This document shows, piece after piece, positions 27,012 to 35,988 of a DNA stretch of 64,000 nt (the first letter of the stretch is position 1; every line of letters starts with the position of its first letter). Below the pieces are notes generated by a model. It made no database searches, was not told where the DNA came from, and worked only from the letters and a program-made list of their open reading frames with translations. Origin of the DNA: Sulfitobacter sp. HGT1 (GTDB taxonomy: Bacteria; Pseudomonadota; Alphaproteobacteria; Rhodobacterales; Rhodobacteraceae); the NCBI RefSeq assembly GCF_013282155.1, contig NZ_BLWI01000010.1, positions 62,001-126,000 on the forward strand, in the 5' to 3' direction. Position numbers and translations under genes: made by a program.

Positions 27012-27866
27012 ATGCTTTACCCTTCTGCTGATGCATGGCGCGCCGCACCGCGCAAAAAAGTACTGGTGTTTGCCATGTCTGGCTTGGGCAAGACCCATCT
27101 GTCGCATTTGCTACGCAGCAATGGCAACTGGTTCCACTACTCTATCGATTACCGCATCGGGACGCGGTATTTGGGCGAAACCATCGCCGACAACGCCAAA
27201 GCCGAGGCGATGAAAGTGCCGTTTCTGCGCGATCTTTTGCTGAGCGACAGCATTTATATCGGGTCGAACATCACCTTTGATAACCTGTCGCCTGTTGCCA
27301 CCTGGCTGGGCAAGCCGGGCGATCCGGCCAAAGGCGGATTGCCGATGGCGGAATATGCCAAGCGTCAGGAGGCGTTCAAAAAGGCCGAACTGGCGGCCTT
27401 GTATGACACGGCCCATTTCGCAGCGCGGGCGAAGGATTTGTACGACTATCCGCATTTCATCTGTGACACCGGCGGGTCGATTTGCGAATGGGTTGACCCC
27501 GAAGATGATCACGATCCGCTGATGAAGACCCTGTCGGAGGAATGCCTGCCGATCTGGATTAAGGGCGACGAAGCCCACACCCAGGAACTGATCCGCCGCT
27601 TTGACCGCGCACCCAAGCCGATGGCCTATCAGCCCGAGTTTCTGGCGCGGGTCTGGGCCGAATATCTGAGCGAAAACAACTGCAAAGAGGATGAGGTTGA
27701 TCCTGATGCTTTCATCCGCTGGACCTATGCCCAAGCGCTGGCCCATCGCCAGCCCCGCTATGAGGCGATGGCCCGCTGGGGGGTGACTGTCACGACCGAT
27801 CAGGTCGCCGCGCTGACCTGCGAAAAGGATTTCGTCGAGCTGATTGCAGGGGTGATGGAAGACTAA
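27012..27866 (+). CDS. P-loop ATPase-like protein
   Basis: Uncharacterised 284-aa P-loop protein. The N terminus has a compact nucleotide site, VLVFAMSGLGKTHLSHLL (near 17-34); the glycine loop SGLGKTH is of kinase type. HFICDTGGSICEWVD near 150-165 could provide the acidic second motif. The C-terminal half is helical and acidic. ATG 27012 follows AAGGACG. Not recognised beyond the P-loop; perhaps a kinase-like housekeeping protein. It precedes metA by 60 bases in the same direction. Confidence 0.75.
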   Translation: MLYPSADAWRAAPRKKVLVFAMSGLGKTHLSHLLRSNGNWFHYSIDYRIGTRYLGETIADNAKAEAMKVPFLRDLLLSDSIYIGSNITFDNLSPVATWLGKPGDPAKGGLPMAEYAKRQEAFKKAELAALYDTAHFAARAKDLYDYPHFICDTGGSICEWVDPEDDHDPLMKTLSEECLPIWIKGDEAHTQELIRRFDRAPKPMAYQPEFLARVWAEYLSENNCKEDEVDPDAFIRWTYAQALAHRQPRYEAMARWGVTVTTDQVAALTCEKDFVELIAGVMED

Positions 27867-27926
27867 CCCTTGGCAGTTTTGCCCGCACGCCCTATCTAGA
27901 CGTCTGTTTCAAGTTGGATTTTACCT

Positions 27927-28844
27927 ATGCCCATCAAGCTTCCCTCGGACCTGCCCGCCTATGACGTGTTGACGCGCGAAGGTGTTATGGTGGTTGACGA
28001 AGAACTGGCCGCCACTCAGGATATCCGCCCGCTGCGCATCGCCTTGCTGAACTTGATGCCGAAAAAGATCCAGACAGAGAACCAGTTTGCCCGCCTGATC
28101 GGTGCCACCCCCTTGCAGATCGAATTCAGCCTGTTGCGGATGTCGGACCATCAATCGCGCAATACGGCTGCCGACCATCTGGAGAGCTTTTACCGCCCTG
28201 TATCCGATGTCTGGGATGAAAAATTCGACGGGCTGATCATCACCGGTGCGCCGATCGAGCATATGGATTTCCAAGACGTCACCTATTGGGATGAGTTGAC
28301 CCGCGTCATGGATTGGACCCAGACCAACGTGCATTCCACCTTTGGCGTGTGCTGGGGCGGAATGGCGATGATCAACTATTTCCACGGTGTCAAAAAACAC
28401 CTGCTGGACCACAAGGCGTTCGGCTGTTTCAGGCATAGCAATCTGGCCCCGTCCTCGCCCTATCTGCGCGGATTTTCCGACGATCTGGTGGTGCCCGTCA
28501 GCCGTTGGACCGAAATGCGCGCCGCCGAGGTCGACAGCGTGCCGGGGCTGCATACGCTTTTGGGCAGCGCCGAGGTCGGCCCCTGTCTGGTCGAAGACGC
28601 AGCACACCGTGCGTTGTATATCTTTAACCATCTGGAATATGACCGCGACACGTTGAAAGACGAATATGACCGCGACGTCGAAGCCGGCACACCGATCAAT
28701 ATACCGTGCAATTACTACCCTGATGATGATCCCACCAAGGTGCCGCTGAACCGCTGGCGCAGTCATGCGCATCTGCTTTATGGCAACTGGATCAACGAGA
28801 TCTACCAATCCACCCCGTTTGAACTTGATCGTATCGGGTCCTGA
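27927..28844 (+). CDS. metA: Homoserine O-acetyltransferase (MetA family)
   Basis: Acylates homoserine in methionine synthesis. The 305-aa product has the catalytic Cys142 (GVCWGGMA), His235 and Glu237 (FNHLEYD). Residue 111 is Glu (GAPIEHMDF); in this family Glu111 goes with acetyl-CoA and Gly111 with succinyl-CoA, so acetyl transfer is predicted despite the common name succinyltransferase. The 60-base leader shows no SAM riboswitch I can recognise. Confidence 0.93.
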   Translation: MPIKLPSDLPAYDVLTREGVMVVDEELAATQDIRPLRIALLNLMPKKIQTENQFARLIGATPLQIEFSLLRMSDHQSRNTAADHLESFYRPVSDVWDEKFDGLIITGAPIEHMDFQDVTYWDELTRVMDWTQTNVHSTFGVCWGGMAMINYFHGVKKHLLDHKAFGCFRHSNLAPSSPYLRGFSDDLVVPVSRWTEMRAAEVDSVPGLHTLLGSAEVGPCLVEDAAHRALYIFNHLEYDRDTLKDEYDRDVEAGTPINIPCNYYPDDDPTKVPLNRWRSHAHLLYGNWINEIYQSTPFELDRIGS

Positions 28845-28845
28845 A

Positions 28846-29808
28846 ATGCTGATCGCTGTTGCCCTGCTGGTCGTGGGGCTGACGGCCCTTGTGCAATGGC
28901 GGGCCTATCAGCGTGAACGGATAACCAACGACCAATATCCGCCGCTTGGAGAATTCTTGGAGGTGAACGGCACCAAGGTACATGCGTTGGTGCGGGGCAG
29001 CGGCCCTGATCTGGTGCTGATCCACGGGGCGTCGGGCAATCTGCGTGATTTCACCTTTAATATGGTCGATGAACTGGCAACCCGCTACCGGGTGATCTGC
29101 TTTGACCGCCCCGGATTGGGCTGGACCGATGTCTTGCCCGGCAACGCGGGGGCGTGGAATAAAAGCTCCGCCTCTCCTGCGGAACAGGCCGCGATGCTTC
29201 AGCAGGCCGCCGATCAGCTTGGGGTGCGCAATCCGGTTGTGCTGGGCCATTCCTATGGCGGGGCTGTTGCCTTGGCATGGGGGTTGGCGCGCCCGGATCA
29301 GACCGGTGCGCTGGTGCTTGTCGCTGCGGTGTCCGAAGTCTGGCCCGGCAGTCTGGGCTGGCAATACCAGCTGACCGGCTCCACATTGGGAAGCGGTTTG
29401 GTGATCCCGGTCATCACCGCTTTTCTGCCCAAGAAATTCGTCGAGGCCAGCCTCGCGGCGATCTTTGCGCCACAGCCTATTCCGCAGGGCTACGGCCCGC
29501 ATATCGGCAGTGACCTTGCCCTGCGCCGTCCCTCCCTGCGGGCCAATGCCCAGCAGGTGAACTCGCTTTTGCCCCACATCCGTCAAATGGTGCCGCACTA
29601 TGGGACCCTGACCATGCCGGTGGAGGTGATTCACGGCACGGCAGATACGATTGTGCCAATGGATATCCACGCCAAGGTACTGATGACACAACTGCCCAAC
29701 GCCAAGCTGACAACCCTGCCCGGTACCGGCCATATGCCCCAACATGTTGAACGCAGTGCTGTTTTTGACGCGATTGACCGCGCGACCTTGCGTGCGGGTT
29801 TGCGCTAG
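28846..29808 (+). CDS. Membrane-anchored alpha/beta hydrolase
   Basis: Alpha/beta hydrolase of 320 aa with an N-terminal membrane anchor (MLIAVALLVVGLTALVQW). Motifs: oxyanion HGASGN near residue 62, nucleophile Ser in GHSYGGA near 131-137, acid in HGTADTIVP near 265-273 and His in GTGHMPQH near 294. Substrate unknown. ATG 28846 lies 1 base after the metA stop, so it is co-transcribed with metA. Confidence 0.87.
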   Translation: MLIAVALLVVGLTALVQWRAYQRERITNDQYPPLGEFLEVNGTKVHALVRGSGPDLVLIHGASGNLRDFTFNMVDELATRYRVICFDRPGLGWTDVLPGNAGAWNKSSASPAEQAAMLQQAADQLGVRNPVVLGHSYGGAVALAWGLARPDQTGALVLVAAVSEVWPGSLGWQYQLTGSTLGSGLVIPVITAFLPKKFVEASLAAIFAPQPIPQGYGPHIGSDLALRRPSLRANAQQVNSLLPHIRQMVPHYGTLTMPVEVIHGTADTIVPMDIHAKVLMTQLPNAKLTTLPGTGHMPQHVERSAVFDAIDRATLRAGLR

Positions 29809-29859
29809 CTGCCGGAACGCTTCATAACATATAAATAACGACAGTATCAGGAGGCCGCC

Positions 29860-30729
29860 ATGGACCTGCCCTTTGACGGTGCAATCAGCGCCTATTTCGA
29901 AAATGACGCCCCGGATTCCATCCGCAAAGCGATCAAACGCGCAGAAAACGATGATGTTCTGTCCGAGAGCTACCCCCACTCCGAACGCATGGGCGGCAAA
30001 CGCTATGACAAGGAAATGGCGCGTTTGCAGATCGAACTGGTCAAATTGCAAGCATGGGCACGCGATACGGGCACCCGCATCGCAATGGTCTTCGAAGGGC
30101 GCGATGCCGCTGGCAAAGGCGGCACAATCGGGCGGTTCCGCGAAAACCTGAACCCCCGCGAGGCCCATGTCATCGCCTTGTCAAAACCGACCGAGACCGA
30201 AGCGGGCCAATGGTATTTCCAGCGTTACGTAAAACATCTGCCAACCGCCGGGCATTTTTCGTTCTTTGACCGCTCGTGGTATAACCGCGGCGTGGTTGAG
30301 CCGGTTTTCGGTTTTTGCACCGATACGCAGCGCGACCATTTCTTTACGCAGGTTGTCCCCTTCGAGAAGATGATCGTCGATGATGGCATCCACCTGTTCA
30401 AATTCTGGCTGAACGTCGGGCGCGCCGAACAGTTGCGCCGGATGCTGGCGCGCGAAAGCGATCCGCTCAAGCAATGGAAGCTCAGCATGATCGACGTTAA
30501 AGGTCTGGCCAAATGGGACGCCTATAGCGCCGCCATCACCGAGACACTGGCGCGCACCCACACCCCGATCGCGCCCTGGACGGTGATCCGCTCCGACGAT
30601 AAACGCCGCGCGCGATTGCAGGCGATCCGCACGGTGTTGCACAGCTTTGACTACGCTCAAAAGGACGCCCGCGCGATTGGCGCGATTGACGACCAGATTT
30701 GCGGCACCCCGGACATCTGGGATGCCTAA
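29860..30729 (+). CDS. ppk2: Polyphosphate kinase 2
   Basis: PPK2-family enzyme transferring phosphate between polyphosphate and nucleotides. The 289-aa product shows Walker [12 protein letters not shown] near 88-98, Walker B FDRSWYNR near 138-145 and the lid region [16 protein letters not shown]. Single-domain, class I length; usual substrates are ADP/GDP or the reverse. GGAGG ribosome site. The end overlaps the tetR start by 8 bases. Confidence 0.93.
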   Translation: MDLPFDGAISAYFENDAPDSIRKAIKRAENDDVLSESYPHSERMGGKRYDKEMARLQIELVKLQAWARDTGTRIAMVFEGRDAAGKGGTIGRFRENLNPREAHVIALSKPTETEAGQWYFQRYVKHLPTAGHFSFFDRSWYNRGVVEPVFGFCTDTQRDHFFTQVVPFEKMIVDDGIHLFKFWLNVGRAEQLRRMLARESDPLKQWKLSMIDVKGLAKWDAYSAAITETLARTHTPIAPWTVIRSDDKRRARLQAIRTVLHSFDYAQKDARAIGAIDDQICGTPDIWDA

Positions 30730-31339
30730 ACAGGGGTATCATCACGGCAATCTGCGTCAGGCGCTGATCGATGCAGCACTTGAACTGATCGAATTGCGCG
30801 GCCCCACCGGTTTCACCCTCTCCGAAGCGGCCAAGCAAGCGGGGGTGACCCCTGCCGCCGTCTATCGCCATTTCGAGGGCCGCGAAGACCTGATCGCCGA
30901 AGGGGCGTTGCAGGGCTATGCGATCTTTGCCGATCTGATGGACGCCGCCTATAATTCGGGCCAACCTTCCGCGCTCAAGGCCTTTGAGGCGACAAGCCGC
31001 GCCTACCTGGCTTTTGCGCGCGCCAATCCCGGCCATTACATCGCGATGTTCGAAAGCGGCATTTCGGTCAACCGCACGCCCGATCTGGCGGCAGCGGCCA
31101 ATCGGGCCAATCAGGTGATGGAACAGGCAGCCAGCGATCTGAGCCGCCATATCCCGGCCGAAAAACGCCCGCCTGCGTCAATGTTCTCGGCGCATATCTG
31201 GGCGCTCAGCCACGGTGTGGTGGAACTGTTCGCGCGCAATTCACCGGGACGGGCATCGCCCTTTCCAGCCGATGAACTGCTGGAAAGCGGCATTGGTATC
31301 TACCTGCGCGGTCTGGGTTTGGTCGACCCCGACACTTAG
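30722..31339 (+). CDS. TetR-family transcriptional regulator
   Basis: Regulator of 205 aa with an N-terminal TetR HTH ([29 protein letters not shown] near 32-60) and a C-terminal ligand domain of WHG type. ATG 30722 is inside the ppk2 end (8-base overlap), so it is translationally coupled to ppk2. It may regulate the convergent luciferase-like gene or its own operon; no operator is evident. Confidence 0.88.
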   Translation: MPKQGYHHGNLRQALIDAALELIELRGPTGFTLSEAAKQAGVTPAAVYRHFEGREDLIAEGALQGYAIFADLMDAAYNSGQPSALKAFEATSRAYLAFARANPGHYIAMFESGISVNRTPDLAAAANRANQVMEQAASDLSRHIPAEKRPPASMFSAHIWALSHGVVELFARNSPGRASPFPADELLESGIGIYLRGLGLVDPDT

Positions 31340-31350
31340 GCGGTGGTGGC

Positions 31351-32352
31351 TTAGGCGGCGGCGCGCCCGGTCAGATCAGACAAGACATCCGCCGCAATCT
31401 GGAAGGATTTCACCCGCGCCGCGTGGTCATGGATCTGCCCCGTCAGGATCATCTCGTCCGGTTGGTAGCGCGCGATCATATCGGCCAGTTGCGCCCGCAC
31501 GCTATCCGGGCTGCCCACTGCAGTGACCCGCAAGGCCTGATCAACGGCTTGGCGCATCTGCGTGCCGACTTCGGCGTCAATATCATCCACTGGCCGCGGC
31601 AGCTTGCCGGGCCGTCCGGTGCGCAACCGCACAAAAGCCTGCTGCATGGATGTGCGCAAATAAGCCCCCTGCGCATCCGTATCCGCGGCAAATACATTGG
31701 CCGCCAGCATAAAATGCGGCCGTGCCCATTGCGCCGAGGGCTTGAAATCACGGCGATAGATCGCGACAGCCTCCTCCAGCGCATCAGGCGCGAAATGCGA
31801 GGCAAAGGCATAGGGCAGCCCGAAATGCGCCGCCAGTTGCGCCCCGTAAAGCGACGATCCCAAAATCCAAACCGGCACATGGGTGCCCTGCCCCGGATGC
31901 GCTTTCACCGGTGCGTTGGGATGGGCCTCGTCCAGATAGCCCATCAATTCCGCCACATCATCGGGAAACCGGTCACCGCCCTGCATCCCGCGCCGCAACG
32001 CATGATAAACGGCCTGATCGCCGCCGGGTGCACGCCCCAACCCAAGATCAATCCGGTCGCCGTGGATCGTGGCCAGGGTGCCAAACTGCTCTGCAATGGC
32101 AAGCGGCGCGTGATTGGGCAACATGATCCCCCCCGCGCCCACGCGGATGGATGTCGTGTGATCCGCCACATGACCGATCAAGACGGATGTCGCCGCCGAC
32201 GCAATCCCGGGCATATTGTGATGCTCGGCCAACCAATAGCGGTGATACCCCGCCGCCTCGGCATGCTGTGCCAGATCAATGGTATTTGCGATGGCCTGAC
32301 GTGCATCCGACCCTTCAGGGACGGGCGAAAGATCCAGAACGGAATAGCGCAT
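31351..32352 (-). CDS. LLM-class flavin-dependent oxidoreductase (MsnO8-like)
   Basis: Bacterial luciferase-like monooxygenase of 333 aa. N-terminal [42 protein letters not shown] near 38-65 and [17 protein letters not shown] near 73-90 fit the MsnO8 subgroup. Flavin use is inferred from the family. The ATG at 32352 follows GGAGA; the annotated frame could begin 6 codons earlier. Convergent with tetR, 11 bases apart. Substrate unknown. Confidence 0.88.
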   Translation of the reverse strand: MRYSVLDLSPVPEGSDARQAIANTIDLAQHAEAAGYHRYWLAEHHNMPGIASAATSVLIGHVADHTTSIRVGAGGIMLPNHAPLAIAEQFGTLATIHGDRIDLGLGRAPGGDQAVYHALRRGMQGGDRFPDDVAELMGYLDEAHPNAPVKAHPGQGTHVPVWILGSSLYGAQLAAHFGLPYAFASHFAPDALEEAVAIYRRDFKPSAQWARPHFMLAANVFAADTDAQGAYLRTSMQQAFVRLRTGRPGKLPRPVDDIDAEVGTQMRQAVDQALRVTAVGSPDSVRAQLADMIARYQPDEMILTGQIHDHAARVKSFQIAADVLSDLTGRAAA

Positions 32353-32423
32353 GGCGGTGTCTCCTATCAACTTGCCCCCAACCTAAGCACGCGACACTGA
32401 AAACAAAACCACCCCAGCCGTTT

Positions 32424-32465
32424 CATTTTGCCAAATAAACTCTCCCCGAAGGGCCGGCCCGCCCC
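32424..32465 (-). repeat. Intergenic repeat copy downstream of rpsI
   Basis: On the minus strand GGGCCGGCCC is followed by TTCGGGGAGAGTTTATTTGG and CAAAATGAA. It is a diverged member of the GGGGAT(AT)TTT family, lying between the rpsI terminator and the luciferase-like gene. Confidence 0.4.
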
Positions 32466-32507
32466 GCGCACCCACAGATGCATGTAAACACACCGAACAA
32501 ACACCAC

Positions 32508-32541
32508 GAAAAAGGGCCGCCCCCAGCAGGAGCGGCCCTTT
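32508..32541 (-). terminator. Terminator of the rplM-rpsI operon
   Basis: A perfect 10-bp stem (AAAGGGCCGC with GCGGCCCTTT, loop of 11) is followed on the minus strand by TTTTTCG, 22 bases past the rpsI stop. Confidence 0.92.
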
Positions 32542-32562
32542 CCACATATTCTGTCGCAAAAC

Positions 32563-33051
32563 TTAGCGCTTGGAGAACTGGAAGCTCTTACGCGCTTTGG
32601 CCTTACCGTATTTCTTACGTTCAACAACACGGCTGTCACGGGTCAGGAAGCCTGCCGCTTTCAGCGCGCCGCGCAAGGAGGGATCATAAAGCTGCAAAGC
32701 TTTGGACACACCGTGCTTTACCGCGCCGGCCTGACCGGACAGACCGCCACCCTTAACAGTTGCAACAACGTCGAACTGACCGTCGGTGCCTGTGATGGTG
32801 AAAGGCTGTGCAAGGATCATCTGCAAAACGGGGCGCGCAAAATATTCGTTCTGCGGCTTGCCGTTTACGATCACCTTGCCGGAACCTGGCTTGATCCAGA
32901 CGCGGGCAACCGCATCTTTACGCTTGCCGGTCGCATAGGCACGGCCAAGCGCGTCACGGACGGGCTCGCGTGGTGTCAATTCGACTGCAGCAACAGCGTT
33001 CTCGGATACGGCCGCTTCGAGGCCTTCGAGTGTTTTGATTTCATCAGCCAT
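32563..33051 (-). CDS. rpsI: 30S ribosomal protein S9
   Basis: Ribosomal protein of 162 aa. The S9 core runs from [19 protein letters not shown] (near 38) to the invariant C-terminal [17 protein letters not shown] that reaches the P-site tRNA. About 35 residues of N-terminal extension ([19 protein letters not shown]...) are typical of alphaproteobacteria. It follows rplM by 2 bases. Confidence 0.97.
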   Translation of the reverse strand: MADEIKTLEGLEAAVSENAVAAVELTPREPVRDALGRAYATGKRKDAVARVWIKPGSGKVIVNGKPQNEYFARPVLQMILAQPFTITGTDGQFDVVATVKGGGLSGQAGAVKHGVSKALQLYDPSLRGALKAAGFLTRDSRVVERKKYGKAKARKSFQFSKR

Positions 33052-33053
33052 GC

Positions 33054-33515
33054 TTATTCACTCCGCGTGTTTTTGGGGTTCATGGCTTTAACGTCCAGAA
33101 CCTCTGGGCTTTGCGCCTCGTGGGGGTGTTCGGAACCGGCATAAACGCGCAGGTTTGTCATGATCTGACGGCTCAGGCGGTTGCCAGGCAACATGCGCTT
33201 GACGGCCATAGTCACAACACGCTCTGGGTGTGCACCCTCAAGGATCTGTGCCTTGGTACGCTCTTTGATCCCGCCGGGGTGGCCCGTGTGCCAGTAGAAG
33301 TTTTCTTCACGCTTCTTGCCGGTCATCTGGATTTTCTCGGCATTGATCACGATGACGTTGTCGCCGCAATCCATGTGAGGTGTGAAGGATGGCTTGTGTT
33401 TGCCGCGCAAACGCATGGCAATGATCGACGCAAGACGGCCAAGGACAACGCCTTCAGCGTCGACGATGATCCATTTCTTGTCGATATCTGCCGGTGTTGC
33501 AGAAAAGGTTTTCAT
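33054..33515 (-). CDS. rplM: 50S ribosomal protein L13
   Basis: Ribosomal protein of 153 aa with [48 protein letters not shown] and the [10 protein letters not shown] signature. ATG 33515 is preceded by GGAATTCCCTCC; the frame extends 25 codons upstream but into the leader. First gene of rplM-rpsI, with a promoter at 33580-33607 and a leader hairpin at 33543-33563. Confidence 0.97.
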   Translation of the reverse strand: MKTFSATPADIDKKWIIVDAEGVVLGRLASIIAMRLRGKHKPSFTPHMDCGDNVIVINAEKIQMTGKKREENFYWHTGHPGGIKERTKAQILEGAHPERVVTMAVKRMLPGNRLSRQIMTNLRVYAGSEHPHEAQSPEVLDVKAMNPKNTRSE

Positions 33516-33542
33516 GGAGGGAATTCCCGTTAATTTGGTGAA

Positions 33543-33563
33543 GGGGTCCGAAACGCGAACCCC
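33543..33563 (-). promoter_or_regulatory. Leader hairpin before rplM
   Basis: In the rplM 5' leader GGGGTTCG pairs with CGGACCCC (8 bp with one G-U, loop of 5), 28 bases before the start codon. Position and form suit a ribosomal-protein autoregulatory leader, but no L13-type RNA family is recognised. Confidence 0.35.
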
Positions 33564-33579
33564 GCTATCTGATGGCTGG

Positions 33580-33607
33580 GTTATAAACACGCGCCAAGTC
33601 GCGTCAA
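33580..33607 (-). promoter_or_regulatory. Sigma70-type promoter for rplM-rpsI
   Basis: On the minus strand TTGACG (33602-33607) and TATAAC (33580-33585) are 16 bases apart, close to consensus -35 and -10. It lies about 65 bases before the rplM ATG and upstream of the leader hairpin. Confidence 0.7.
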
Positions 33608-33655
33608 GCGCCAGTTTTCCAAATTAACCGTGCAAAAACAGTTACTTGCAAATTA

Positions 33656-33669
33656 GGTATAATAATACC
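33656..33669 (-). other. Short AT-rich inverted repeat after the MocR gene
   Basis: GGTAT-AATA-ATACC lies 10 bases past the MocR stop. It is too weak and lacks a T run, so it is at most a poor terminator. Confidence 0.25.
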
Positions 33670-33678
33670 CCACAAAAA

Positions 33679-35094
33679 TCACACGCTCAGCTGCTCTGGC
33701 GGGCTGTCCAGCAGCTGGCGCAGCCGTAAAATCGCCGCCTCGTAGCTTTCCAGCGACACACCGGCGTTCACGGCAAGGCGCACGGCATGGGGCGCGCGGG
33801 CGTCACGGCTGACGAATTCTTCGGCCGACCGGATCTGCACGCCTTGCGCTTCGGCGGCCTGACAAAACGCCCCTGTCCGCCAGCCCACGGGCAAGCGCAG
33901 CCAGAGATAGGGCACATTGGCGCGCCATGTCACATCATAGCCGCCCAGAATATTGACCGCGCTTTGCACATAGGTGTTGAACCCCTGCCGTGTCCCTTCA
34001 GCCAATGTGTCGATGTCGGGATGGGTCAGCAGCTTTGCGCAGAGATCTGTCAGGGGCGTGGCAAGGCCAAAGCTGTTGTATTCCGCGACACGGCGCAGAT
34101 CGGGCGTGCGCCCTTCGGGGGCAATGGCAAAGCCGATCCGCAAGGCCGGGGTCAGGATTTTGGCCAGCGACGAGATATACCAGCCCCGTTCGGGAGCCAG
34201 CAGACGGTAGGTCGGGGCCCGTTCGACCAGCATCCGGTAACAATCATCCTCGACGATCTGGATGTCGTATTTCCGCGCGACCTTGACCAGTTCATCGCGG
34301 CGGGCGACGGGGGTAAAGGTACCTGTCGGATTGTGAACCTCGGGCGAGGTGCAAAATATCTGCGCATCATGGTTGCGTGCGGCTTCTTCCAGCGCTTGGG
34401 GGATGACGCCATCGGCATCCATCGCAACGGGGATCACATCGGCGCGCAACAATTCAGCGGCACGGCGGAACCCCGGATAGGCCAGTTCCTCGATCAGGAT
34501 CGCAGGCCGGCGGCCTTGCAAGATCGCCTGAAACACCAGTGACAGCGCGTTTTGCCCGCCATGGGTCAGCACGACATCGCTTTGCTCAAACGCCCCCAGC
34601 GGGGTGCCGGTCAACCAGCGCACCACGGCTTCGCGGGCGGGTTGCGCACCGATACGGCTGGGATAATGCATGATCCCCGAGGGCGGATCATTTGCGATCT
34701 CGGCCAGGAGTTTCCGGATCAGCCCCGCCTGCCCCGAAGATGGCAGATGCGGGGAAAACATATTGACGTTGAAATGGTCATCCAGCTTTTGCGCCTTGTG
34801 GGCGATGACATCGATTTCGATCGGGCCTTCCGGCTCTGGTGCGGGTGTTTTCGACGCCACAAAGGTGCCGCGCCCGACTTCGGCCAGCAACGTGCCGCTT
34901 TCGGTCAGCATGGTATAGGCCCGCGCCACGGTCCCGGGGGTGATTTTCAAGATCCAGGCCAGATCGCGCACGGGGGGCAGTTTATCGCCCTCTTTCAATG
35001 CGCCGATTTCAATGCCGTGGCGAATGGTTGCAATGACAGCTTTGTACTTGGGGCCGTGCCCGTGATCCAGTGATGGCTGCCAAATTGTACCCAT
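33679..35094 (-). CDS. MocR-type (GntR-HTH/aminotransferase) regulator
   Basis: PLP-dependent transcription factor of 471 aa. A GntR winged helix (YKAVIATIRHGIEIGALKEGDKLPPVRDLAWILKITPGTVARAY) precedes a fold-type I aminotransferase domain. That domain has TSPEVHNPTGTF, VEDDCYRML and SSLAKILTPALRIGF, whose Lys should carry PLP. MocR proteins usually sense PLP or amino compounds and control a divergent gene, here a DUF1127 protein. ATG 35094 follows AAGGA. A TGTACC/GGTACA inverted repeat lies in the shared promoter. Confidence 0.9.
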   Translation of the reverse strand: MGTIWQPSLDHGHGPKYKAVIATIRHGIEIGALKEGDKLPPVRDLAWILKITPGTVARAYTMLTESGTLLAEVGRGTFVASKTPAPEPEGPIEIDVIAHKAQKLDDHFNVNMFSPHLPSSGQAGLIRKLLAEIANDPPSGIMHYPSRIGAQPAREAVVRWLTGTPLGAFEQSDVVLTHGGQNALSLVFQAILQGRRPAILIEELAYPGFRRAAELLRADVIPVAMDADGVIPQALEEAARNHDAQIFCTSPEVHNPTGTFTPVARRDELVKVARKYDIQIVEDDCYRMLVERAPTYRLLAPERGWYISSLAKILTPALRIGFAIAPEGRTPDLRRVAEYNSFGLATPLTDLCAKLLTHPDIDTLAEGTRQGFNTYVQSAVNILGGYDVTWRANVPYLWLRLPVGWRTGAFCQAAEAQGVQIRSAEEFVSRDARAPHAVRLAVNAGVSLESYEAAILRLRQLLDSPPEQLSV

Positions 35095-35128
35095 TACAAT
35101 ATTTTCCTTTTCAACGCGTGTGGCATTT

Positions 35129-35150
35129 TGTACCACAATGTTACGGTACA
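35129..35150. promoter_or_regulatory. Inverted repeat in the MocR/DUF1127 promoter
   Basis: TGTACC, ten bases, GGTACA is a perfect inverted repeat with half-sites about one and a half helical turns apart. It lies 35 bases before MocR and 44 before the DUF1127 gene. Candidate MocR operator. GGTACATT recurs at 35463 and 35505. Confidence 0.45.
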
Positions 35151-35193
35151 TTCAATAATGTGTCAATACAATTCAGATATTAAGGAGATTCTC

Positions 35194-35424
35194 ATGACAC
35201 AGACCCTTACCCTTTCCACTGAATCAGTGGCCATCCTGAACCAGCGCGGTACGCCTGTTCTCGCTGTTATTGCGGTAAAATTTGCGGTTTGTGTTACGAA
35301 GATGACGACACGTCGCCGGACCCGCCTGGCCCTCTCCCAACTGGAGCCGTGGCAGCTGGACGATGTAGGACTGACATCCAAACAGGCTCATGATGAGTTT
35401 ATTCGGGTGTTCTGGAAAGCGTGA
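35194..35424 (+). CDS. DUF1127 small protein
   Basis: Protein of 76 aa whose C-terminal 40 residues form a DUF1127 domain (RRRTRLALSQLEPWQLDDVGLTSKQAHDEF). The middle is hydrophobic (VLAVIAVKFAVCV). In alphaproteobacteria DUF1127 proteins are often stress-induced and some affect RNA turnover or phosphate and carbon metabolism; here no role can be assigned. Strong AAGGAG ribosome site and its own terminator suggest high expression. Divergent from MocR. Confidence 0.85.
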   Translation: MTQTLTLSTESVAILNQRGTPVLAVIAVKFAVCVTKMTTRRRTRLALSQLEPWQLDDVGLTSKQAHDEFIRVFWKA

Positions 35425-35457
35425 CGTCCCTGTGGCGCCAACCAGACCTCTTCACTT

Positions 35458-35484
35458 GGGCCGGTACATTACCGGCCCTTTTTT
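35458..35484 (+). terminator. Terminator of the DUF1127 gene
   Basis: Perfect 9-bp stem GGGCCGGTA/TACCGGCCC with loop CAT, followed by six T. Confidence 0.93.
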
Positions 35485-35511
35485 CGATTGTATCAAAAAG
35501 TTAATGGTACA

Positions 35512-35931
35512 TTATTTGGGTGGAATTGCATAGGTCAGCGACGCCCGTGCGACGGGTTGATCCATCCCTTCTGAAAACACCAGAACATCACAGACCGACA
35601 GCAGCTTCCCAAGCTTGAGAAGCCGCGTCTTGGCGACAAGATTGACGCCTGCTTCGGGCTTGCGCATGAAATCAATCGAACAATTCGTGGTCACGGCCAA
35701 GGCCTTTGGACCGATCCGTGCCAGCGTCATCAGATAGGCGCTGACATCGGCCAGCGCAAAAATCGACGGCCCCGATACAGTTCCACCGGGGCGTAAATGC
35801 CGGTCCTCCACCAAAAGCCGCGTCGTCAGATCCGTTTCGCTTACGTGGTCGATCGCGAATTCATCGGCAACCTGCTTGAACACGTCTTTCATAAAAACCG
35901 TCAACGCACCGGCATCCATCATTATCGGCAT
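35512..35931 (-). CDS. PaaI-like hotdog thioesterase
   Basis: Acyl-CoA thioesterase-like protein of 139 aa with a single hotdog domain. RPGGTVSGPSIFALADVSAYLMTLARIG (near 47-75) gives the helix and catalytic region, then NCSIDFMRKPEAG. It is divergent from an enoyl-CoA hydratase, so a role in acyl-CoA metabolism fits both. GGAGGACAAG precedes the ATG at 35931. Substrate unknown. Confidence 0.87.
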   Translation of the reverse strand: MPIMMDAGALTVFMKDVFKQVADEFAIDHVSETDLTTRLLVEDRHLRPGGTVSGPSIFALADVSAYLMTLARIGPKALAVTTNCSIDFMRKPEAGVNLVAKTRLLKLGKLLSVCDVLVFSEGMDQPVARASLTYAIPPK

Positions 35932-35988
35932 ACTTGTCCTCCGTCATATGTCGAGGGTAGGCTCTGGTAAATTCAAGGAGAGAGCAAG

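Noticed and set aside
27867..27926. SAM riboswitch upstream of metA
   Set aside because: The 60-base gap shows no SAM-II pseudoknot pattern or other recognisable aptamer.
35505..35514. TTAATGGTACATTAT as a CtrA box
   Set aside because: It differs from consensus at one position and lies between convergent gene ends, where regulation of a start site is unlikely.
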